DNA from: an uncultured Pseudomonadota bacterium
GTDB lineage: Bacteria > Lernaellota > Lernaellaia > Lernaellales > Lernaellaceae
DNA length: 9,386 nucleotides
Reading direction: 5' to 3'
Assembly (NCBI GenBank): GCA_937967875.1
Contig: CALBTQ010000517.1
Span: forward strand, 1 to 9,386
The position numbers and the translations under genes are program-made. Below are positions 1-4,591 of this stretch, in pieces. Each line of letters starts with the position of its first letter. Position 1 is the stretch's first letter. The notes below the pieces were generated by a model that had not been told where the DNA came from, ran no database searches, and was given only the letters and a program-made list of their open reading frames with translations.

Positions 1-45
1 CCACCGAGATCTACACTCTTTCCCTACACGACGCTCTTCCGATCT
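1..45 (+). other. Illumina P5-side TruSeq adapter (artefact)
   Basis: Bases 1-45 match the Illumina universal adapter from its 14th base through the terminal GCTCTTCCGATCT; the first 13 adapter bases are missing. This is library-construction sequence, not genome. It reads open in the frame of the following gene, so an automatic gene caller would extend that protein into adapter-coded residues ending TRRSSDL. The mate adapter lies at the other end of the contig. Confidence 0.98.
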
Positions 46-46
46 C

Positions 47-661
47 AAAGCCGCCGGCGTCAGCGCCTTCATCGTCGAGCGCGAAACGCCCGGCCTGACC
101 GTCGGCAAGTCGGAAGACAAAATGGGGCTGCGCGGCTCGAACACCGTATCGCTTATTTTCGAAGACTGTCGCATCCCGGCGACCAACCTCTTGAGCGAGG
201 AAGGCAAAGGCTTCCGCATCGCGATGATGGCCCTGGACGGCGGGCGCATCGGCGTGTCCAGCCAGGCGGTGGGCATCGGCCAGGCGGCGTTGGACGCGTC
301 GGTCGAATACGCGAAAATCCGCGAGCAGTTCGGCAAACCGATCGGCCGCCTCGAGGCGATTCAGTGGTTCATCGCCGACATGGCCACCGAGCTGGAAGCG
401 GCGCGCAACCTTACCCTGCGCGCGGCCTGGCTCAAGGAGAACGGGAAGAAATTTTCGCGCGAGGCCTCGACCGCCAAGCTCTTCGCCACCGAACGGCTGA
501 ACGTTTGGACGAAGAACGCGGTGCAGATCCACGGCGGCTACGGCTACACCAAGGAATACGTCGTCGAGCGGCTGATTCGTGACGCGAAAGTCCTCACCAT
601 TTATGAAGGAACCAGCGAAATTCAACGGTTGGTCATCTCACGCGCCTTGCTCGAAGAATGA
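47..661 (+). CDS. Acyl-CoA dehydrogenase, C-terminal part (5' truncated by contig end)
   Basis: FAD-dependent enzyme that oxidises an acyl-CoA to the trans-2-enoyl-CoA and passes electrons to electron-transfer flavoprotein. The 204 native residues cover the end of the middle beta domain and the whole C-terminal helical domain; about 180 N-terminal residues of a usual ~380 are missing beyond the contig edge. Seen directly: [16 protein letters not shown] at residues 64-79, REQFGKPI at 92-99, and the family signature from Gln160 through GGYGY, Glu170 and Arg175 to Asp179. The [10 protein letters not shown] block follows, with its Glu187 (codon 605-607) at the catalytic-base position of short- and medium-chain enzymes. 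Substrate length cannot be set from this half; the short-chain/butyryl-CoA type is the nearest fit. The stop is TGA at 659-661. Codons upstream of 47 are adapter. The next gene, 85 bp downstream, appears to have its own promoter. Confidence 0.95.
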   Translation, partial: KAAGVSAFIVERETPGLTVGKSEDKMGLRGSNTVSLIFEDCRIPATNLLSEEGKGFRIAMMALDGGRIGVSSQAVGIGQAALDASVEYAKIREQFGKPIGRLEAIQWFIADMATELEAARNLTLRAAWLKENGKKFSREASTAKLFATERLNVWTKNAVQIHGGYGYTKEYVVERLIRDAKVLTIYEGTSEIQRLVISRALLEE

Positions 662-671
662 CCTGCGCCCC

Positions 672-699
672 TTGACAATAAATCAGAAACGATTATTTT
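672..699 (+). promoter_or_regulatory. Candidate sigma-70 promoter for the FmdB-family gene
   Basis: A perfect -35 box TTGACA (672-677) is followed by a 16-nt spacer and TATTTT (694-699, 4 of 6 matches to TATAAT). The stretch is AT-rich in an otherwise GC-rich contig and sits directly after the acyl-CoA dehydrogenase stop. The predicted transcript start, about 705-707, coincides with the hairpin at 705-723. Sequence match only. Confidence 0.5.
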
Positions 700-704
700 T
701 TTCG

Positions 705-723
705 CCGGTAAGCCGGTTACCGG
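705..723 (+). repeat. Perfect 7-bp inverted repeat in the fmdB-like leader
   Basis: CCGGTAA (705-711) and TTACCGG (717-723) pair around a GCCGG loop. A T-run precedes the stem rather than following it, so it is not a plus-strand intrinsic terminator. At the predicted transcript start it could be an operator half-site pair or a 5' mRNA stem; the sequence does not decide between them. Confidence 0.5.
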
Positions 724-746
724 TTCGTTTTGTCGAGGAGCACCTG

Positions 747-1067
747 ATGCCCATTTACGAATACCAGTGCCAAAGCTGCGGCGCGCATGTCGAAAAGATG
801 CAGCGCATCTCCGAGCCGGCCCTGACGGTCTGCCCGGAATGCGGCGGCGCATTGCAAAAACTGGTCAGCCTCTCCAGCTTCCACCTCAAGGGCAACGGGT
901 GGTACGTCACCGACTACAAAGGCAAAAATCCGAGCAACGGCAACGGGAACGGAAACGGCGACGCGGCGTCCGAAAAGCCGGAAAGTTCCGGTTCGTCCAC
1001 GCCCGCGGAAAGCACCGCCGACGCCAAACCGAAGGCCGACGCCAAACCGGCCGCCAAGGCCGACTGA
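747..1067 (+). CDS. FmdB-family zinc-ribbon protein
   Basis: A 106-residue protein whose first ~45 residues are a typical FmdB zinc ribbon: MPIYEYQC start, CxxC at Cys8/Cys11 and a second CxxC at Cys29/Cys32, followed by the usual [18 protein letters not shown] block (residues 39-57). The four cysteines should bind one Zn2+. The family is named from a putative regulator near formamidase genes, but its role is unknown; it is small, probably cytoplasmic, and may bind nucleic acid or protein. Residues 58-106 are low complexity: an (Asn-Gly)4 run at 64-71, then a Ser/Pro/Glu stretch and a Lys/Ala-rich tail with two ADAKP units. The ATG at 747 is chosen because GAGGAG (735-740) lies 6 nt upstream and because the conserved domain begins there; in-frame starts further upstream add only unconserved sequence. 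The family call is firm, the function unknown. Confidence 0.92.
   Translation: MPIYEYQCQSCGAHVEKMQRISEPALTVCPECGGALQKLVSLSSFHLKGNGWYVTDYKGKNPSNGNGNGNGDAASEKPESSGSSTPAESTADAKPKADAKPAAKAD
936..959 (+). repeat. Four tandem AACGGN hexamers coding (Asn-Gly)4
   Basis: AACGGC, AACGGG, AACGGA and AACGGC run back to back, in frame, inside the FmdB-like gene. Units differ only at the wobble base. Gain or loss of a unit would change the linker length by two residues without a frameshift. Confidence 0.9.
1017..1049 (+). repeat. 15-bp direct repeat, 18-bp period, coding ADAKP units
   Basis: The 15-mer GCCGACGCCAAACCG occurs at 1017-1031 and again at 1035-1049. It encodes two copies of Ala-Asp-Ala-Lys-Pro in the C-terminal tail of the FmdB-like protein, followed by a degenerate AAKAD end. 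Confidence 0.85.
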
Positions 1068-1302
1068 CCCCCTCTTTTTTTCGTCGTTTCCTCTTTCACA
1101 GGACTTTACAAAGGCCTATCGACCGCCTAGACTTAGCGCACTTTTGAAGGTGTTTCCGACACAACAATAGGCGGCACAAACCAGGGGGCGCACTTTCGAT
1201 TTTTTTCCGTAACCAAATTAAAACAGGTGCGCCGGCGGTCGATAAATCGCCGGAGCCGCTCGTACTATCCGCAACCCTATCAAACAATAAAGGAGAGATA
1301 GG
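1068..1302 (+). other. 235-bp non-coding region upstream of gcvH with several inverted repeats
   Basis: No plausible gene lies here. Direct inspection shows an 11-bp inverted pair TATCGACCGCC (1117-1127) / GGCGGTCGATA (1234-1244). A second pair is CCGCCTA (1123-1129) / TAGGCGG (1168-1174), a third GGCGCAC (1187-1193) / GTGCGCC (1227-1233), and a local hairpin CCGGCG (1232-1237) / CGCCGG (1248-1253) overlaps them. The 9-mer GCGCACTTT is directly repeated at 1136 and 1188. The arms share bases, so the pairings exclude one another, as in switching leaders or operator clusters. None of the conserved blocks of the glycine riboswitch, common upstream of gcv operons, can be recognised. A T-rich stretch just after the fmdB-like stop (1074-1081) has no clear preceding stem. 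Confidence 0.5.
1105..1133 (+). promoter_or_regulatory. Candidate sigma-70 promoter of the gcv operon
   Basis: TTTACA (1105-1110, 5 of 6 to TTGACA), a 17-nt spacer and TAGACT (1128-1133, 4 of 6 to TATAAT) form the best-spaced promoter match in this region. It would start transcription near 1140 and give a leader of about 160 nt. The left arm of the 11-bp inverted repeat (1117-1127) lies inside the spacer, a position where a bound regulator would block polymerase. Confidence 0.4.
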
Positions 1303-1692
1303 ATGAACGTTCCTCAGGACCTGCGCTATACCAAAGATCACGAATGGGTCAAAGTGGAAGGCGACGTCGCCGTCATGGGCATCAGCGATTACGCTCAGGA
1401 CGCCTTGGGCGACATCGTGTTCCTCGAACTGCCCGACGTGGGCTCGACCTTCGGCGCGGGCGATGCGATCGGCGTGGTCGAATCGGTCAAGGCCGTCAGC
1501 GACATCTACTGCGCGGTTTCCGGCGAAGTGGTCGAAACCAACGAAGCGCTGGTCGACGCGCCCGAGACCGTCAACGGCGACCCCTATGTCGGCGGCTGGA
1601 TGGTGAAAATCAAGATGTCCGACCCGGCCGAACTGGACGCGTTGATGGACGCGGCCGCCTACGAAAAATACCTCGCGGAAGAAACGGAATAA
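1303..1692 (+). CDS. gcvH: Glycine cleavage system H protein
   Basis: Lipoyl carrier of the glycine cleavage system: it accepts the aminomethyl group from the P protein, presents it to the T protein, and is re-oxidised by lipoamide dehydrogenase. At 129 residues it is full length for the family. Visible marks are [12 protein letters not shown] (residues 9-20), [22 protein letters not shown] (26-47) and the lipoylation site [10 protein letters not shown], with Lys63 as the lipoylated lysine. After it, [11 protein letters not shown] has Cys-Ala at 70-71 where most homologues have Ala-Pro; the rest of the fold is ordinary. The start at 1303 follows AGGAGAG (1291-1297) by 5 nt. First gene of a gcvH-gcvPA-gcvPB operon, 15 nt before gcvPA. 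Regulation probably acts through the structured upstream region. Confidence 0.97.
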   Translation: MNVPQDLRYTKDHEWVKVEGDVAVMGISDYAQDALGDIVFLELPDVGSTFGAGDAIGVVESVKAVSDIYCAVSGEVVETNEALVDAPETVNGDPYVGGWMVKIKMSDPAELDALMDAAAYEKYLAEETE

Positions 1693-1707
1693 CATCGCGG
1701 AGCTGAC

Positions 1708-3036
1708 ATGCGTTACATCCCGCACACCTCGGATGACGTTGCCCGTCTTCTGAGCGCCATCGGCGTCAAGAATATCGACGAACTGTTCGCCGCCATTCCG
1801 CAGAACCTGCGCTTTGCCGGCGAACTCGATTTGCCCGCGCCGCTCGACGAACAGGCGCTGACCCGGCACCTGAACGGTCTGGCCCAGCAGGGCTGTTGTC
1901 GCACGACCTTCGCCGGCGGCGGCGCCTATCGCCATTACATTCCCGCGGCGATCGATCACCTGTTGCAACGCAGCGAATTTTACACCGCATACACGCCCTA
2001 TCAACCGGAGATCAGCCAGGGCACGCTGCAGGCGATTTTCGAGTATCAGACGATGATCGCCCGCTTGCTGGCCATGGAAGTCGCCAACGCCTCGATGTAC
2101 GACGGCGCCAGCGCGGTCGCCGAAGCGGCGCTGATGGCCAAGCGCGTGAATCGTTGCGACAAGGTGCTGGTCAGCGCGGGGTTGCATCCGCAAGCGCTGA
2201 CCACGCTGCGCACCTACACCAAATGGATGGACGTGCAGCTCGTCAACGTGCCGCTGGCCACCGACGGGCGCACCGATTTGGCGCAGCTTGAATCGTTGCT
2301 CGACGACAAAACCGCCGGGGTGATCGTCCAATCGCCCAACTACCTGGGCGTGATCGAAAACACCAAGACGATCGGCGGGCTGCTGGCCGGCAAGAAAGCG
2401 CTGTTCATTCAGTCCTTCACCGAAGCGCTGGCCTTCGGCCTGTATGCGCCGCCGGGAGAAGCCGGGGCGGATATCGCCTGCGGCGACGGACAATCGCTGG
2501 GAATTCCTTTGTCCTTCGGCGGGCCGCACCTGGGCGTGTTCGCCACCACGAAAAAACTGGTGCGCCAGATGCCCGGCCGCGTGTGCGGACAGACGGTCGA
2601 CGCCGCGGGCGATCGCGCGTACTGCCTGACGCTCTCCACGCGCGAGCAGCACATCCGCCGCGAAAAAGCGACCAGCAACATCTGCACCAACCACGCGCTG
2701 TGCGCCCTCGCCGCTTGCGTCTACATGGCGCTGATCGGCAAGCAGGGCCTGCGCGACGTGGCCCAGGCCAACTACGCCAAGGCGGAATTTCTCAAAGCCC
2801 GCCTGGCCGAAGTCGGCGTGCTGCCCTTTGCCGGGCCGACCTTCAACGAATTCGCCTGGATTCCCAAGGCTCCGGCCGACAAAGTCCTGGCCGCGCTCGA
2901 CGCCGAAGGCATCCTCGGCGGTCTGCCGCTGGCCGGATTCGCCGCCGGTTTGGACAACGCCGTTTTGATTTGTGTCACCGAAGCCAACACCCGTGAGGAG
3001 ATCGACCGCTATGTCGAAATTGTACGGTCCGTGTGA
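1708..3036 (+). CDS. gcvPA: Glycine dehydrogenase (decarboxylating) subunit 1
   Basis: N-terminal half of the PLP-dependent P protein, which in this lineage is split into two polypeptides. With GcvPB it decarboxylates glycine and loads the aminomethyl group onto lipoyl-GcvH. The 442 residues match the usual ~440-450 of stand-alone GcvPA. Conserved blocks: GGGAYRHYIPAAIDH (70-84), YTPYQPEISQG (95-105), NASMYDGASAVAEA (127-140), GDGQSLGIPLSFGGPHLGVF (259-278) and EKATSNICTNHAL (319-331). The PLP lysine is not expected here and lies in GcvPB. The ATG at 1708 has GGAG (1699-1702) 5 nt upstream and starts with the family-typical MRYIPHT. Its 3' end overlaps gcvPB by 26 nt, suggesting translational coupling and balanced subunit synthesis. 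Confidence 0.97.
   Translation: MRYIPHTSDDVARLLSAIGVKNIDELFAAIPQNLRFAGELDLPAPLDEQALTRHLNGLAQQGCCRTTFAGGGAYRHYIPAAIDHLLQRSEFYTAYTPYQPEISQGTLQAIFEYQTMIARLLAMEVANASMYDGASAVAEAALMAKRVNRCDKVLVSAGLHPQALTTLRTYTKWMDVQLVNVPLATDGRTDLAQLESLLDDKTAGVIVQSPNYLGVIENTKTIGGLLAGKKALFIQSFTEALAFGLYAPPGEAGADIACGDGQSLGIPLSFGGPHLGVFATTKKLVRQMPGRVCGQTVDAAGDRAYCLTLSTREQHIRREKATSNICTNHALCALAACVYMALIGKQGLRDVAQANYAKAEFLKARLAEVGVLPFAGPTFNEFAWIPKAPADKVLAALDAEGILGGLPLAGFAAGLDNAVLICVTEANTREEIDRYVEIVRSV
2995..3000 (+). promoter_or_regulatory. Ribosome binding site fixing the gcvPB start
   Basis: GAGGAG at 2995-3000, inside the gcvPA coding sequence, lies 10 nt before ATG 3011. An in-frame ATG at 2972 would add 13 residues with no family resemblance and lies upstream of this site, so 3011 is preferred. 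Confidence 0.6.
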
Positions 3037-4492
3037 TACCCCCGGCAGCACCGGGATCGCTTATTGCGAACCGACGCTCTTCGAGCGCTCGACGCCCGGT
3101 CGCGTCGGTTGTTCGCTGGGCGCGCCGGACGTGCCCGCGCCCGCGCAGCCGCCCACCGAGTTGCGCCGCGCCGCCGACGCCGCCTGGCCTGAGGTCAGCG
3201 AGGTCGAGGCGATGCGGCACTTCGTGCGCCTGAGCCAATACAACTACAACATCGAGGACGGCCTGTATCCGCTGGGCTCGTGCACGATGAAGTACAATCC
3301 GAAAATCAACGAGGACCTGTGCCGCCTGGCCGGCTTCGCCAATGCGCATCCGGCCGACGAACACCAGGGTCTACTGCAACTGATCTATGAACTGCAGCGC
3401 GACCTCGCCGAAATCGCCGGGATGGACGCGGTCACCTGCCAGCCGGCCGCCGGCGCGCACGGCGAGTTGACCGGCATGCTGCTCATCCGCGCCTATCACG
3501 AAGCGCGCGGCGAAAATCATCGCAACAAGGTGATCATTCCCGACACCGCGCACGGCACCAATCCCGCCTCGGCGGCGATCTGCAATTACCAGGTCGTGCC
3601 GGTGGCGTCCAACGAACAGGGCATCCTCGATCCGGAAGCGGTGGCGGCGGCTTGCGACGAAAATCTGGCCGGCATCATGATCACCAATCCGAACACGCTG
3701 GGCCTGTTCGAGTCGAACATCGAGCAGGTCGCGAAGATCGTCCACGAGCATGGCGGGCTGGTCTATTACGACGGCGCGAACCTCAACGCGATCATGGGCA
3801 TCACGCGGCCGGGCGATTTCGGGGCCGACGTGCTGCACTACAATCTGCACAAGACCTTCAGCACGCCTCACGGCGGCGGCGGCCCGGGCGCCGGACCGGT
3901 CGGCGTAAAGGAGCATCTCGCGCCCTTCCTGCCCGCGCCGATCGTCGTGCGCGACGGCGACGGCTACAAGCTCGATAACGATCGGCCGCAGTCGATCGGC
4001 CGCATGCGCGCGTGGCACGGCAACGTCGGCGTGCTCATTCGCGCTTATGCGTACATTCGCGAGATGGGCGCGGCGGGTCTGCGCAAGGCCAGCGAAATGG
4101 CCGTGCTTAACGCCAATTACATCCGCGCGGCGCTGCAGGATTTGTATCATCTGCCCCATCCCGTGCCGTGCATGCACGAGGTGGTCTTCACCGAAAAAGA
4201 TCTGCCCAACGAGATCGCGACCATGGACGTGGCCAAGCGGCTGATGGATTACGGGTTCCATCCGCCGACGGTCTACTTCCCGCTGGTGGTCAAGGGCGCG
4301 TTGATGATCGAGCCGACCGAAACCTTCGAGCCCGAGGCGCTCGACGGCTTCATCAATGCGCTGCGCAAGATTCACGCCGAGGCGCAGGCCGATCCCGACC
4401 TGCTGCACCACGCGCCGCACCACGCCTTCGCCAAACGCGTCGACGAAGTGTACGCTGCGCGCAACCTCAAGCTGACCGCCGATATGGAATAG
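3011..4492 (+). CDS. gcvPB: Glycine dehydrogenase (decarboxylating) subunit 2
   Basis: PLP-binding half of the split P protein. The 493 residues fit the family length (about 480-500). In order: LFERSTPGR (24-32), GLYPLGSCTMKYNPK (84-98), QPAAGAHGELTG (144-155), PDTAHGTNPASA (177-188), YYDGANLNAIMG (252-263, whose Asp254 should face the PLP ring nitrogen) and NLHKTFSTPHGGGGPG (278-293) with Lys281 (codon 3851-3853) as the Schiff-base lysine. No key residue is missing, so the enzyme should be active with GcvPA. The start at 3011 gives MSKLYG and a 26-nt overlap with gcvPA. It is the last gene of the operon: a strong terminator begins 19 nt after the stop. No gcvT or lipoamide dehydrogenase gene follows. 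Confidence 0.97.
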   Translation: MSKLYGPCDTPGSTGIAYCEPTLFERSTPGRVGCSLGAPDVPAPAQPPTELRRAADAAWPEVSEVEAMRHFVRLSQYNYNIEDGLYPLGSCTMKYNPKINEDLCRLAGFANAHPADEHQGLLQLIYELQRDLAEIAGMDAVTCQPAAGAHGELTGMLLIRAYHEARGENHRNKVIIPDTAHGTNPASAAICNYQVVPVASNEQGILDPEAVAAACDENLAGIMITNPNTLGLFESNIEQVAKIVHEHGGLVYYDGANLNAIMGITRPGDFGADVLHYNLHKTFSTPHGGGGPGAGPVGVKEHLAPFLPAPIVVRDGDGYKLDNDRPQSIGRMRAWHGNVGVLIRAYAYIREMGAAGLRKASEMAVLNANYIRAALQDLYHLPHPVPCMHEVVFTEKDLPNEIATMDVAKRLMDYGFHPPTVYFPLVVKGALMIEPTETFEPEALDGFINALRKIHAEAQADPDLLHHAPHHAFAKRVDEVYAARNLKLTADME

Positions 4493-4511
4493 CCGCGCTA
4501 TGCGCATCGTG

Positions 4512-4542
4512 CGGACCCCGCCGCCGGGGTCCGTTTTTATTT
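4512..4542 (+). terminator. Strong rho-independent terminator of the gcv operon
   Basis: CGGACCCC (4512-4519) pairs perfectly with GGGGTCCG (4526-4533), 8 bp around a 6-nt loop that can close one further G-C pair. The stem is followed at once by TTTTTATTT (4534-4542). No A-run precedes the stem, so it acts on the plus strand only. It separates the gcv operon from the glycosyltransferase gene. Confidence 0.95.
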
Positions 4543-4591
4543 AAGACGACATCCGCTAGAGTAAGGCAAATCATCGCGGGCGGAAAATTTA

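Noticed and set aside
11..625. A 204-codon minus-strand frame at the left end
   Set aside because: Antisense to the acyl-CoA dehydrogenase, and its last 11 residues (EIGRASCRERV) are encoded by adapter.
1049..1081. Intrinsic terminator after the FmdB-like gene
   Set aside because: A T-run exists (1075-1081), but the only nearby stem (GGCC/GGCC, 1049-1061) is 4 bp, lies inside the coding sequence and is separated from the T-run by about 13 bases.
1068..1302. Glycine riboswitch upstream of gcvH
   Set aside because: Expected from context, but the conserved blocks of either aptamer could not be found by eye; only unrelated inverted repeats are present.
1096..3051. A 651-codon open frame on the minus strand opposite gcvH and gcvPA
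   Set aside because: It shares codon boundaries with gcvH and gcvPA, so its only stops would be sense-strand TTA, CTA or TCA codons, which these GC-rich genes avoid. It has no recognisable domain, and the sense genes are certain.
3371..4507. A 378-codon minus-strand open frame opposite gcvPB
   Set aside because: Same mirror-frame effect as opposite gcvPA; composition is that of a complemented coding sequence (rich in Arg, Ala, His, Gln and Val with no motif).
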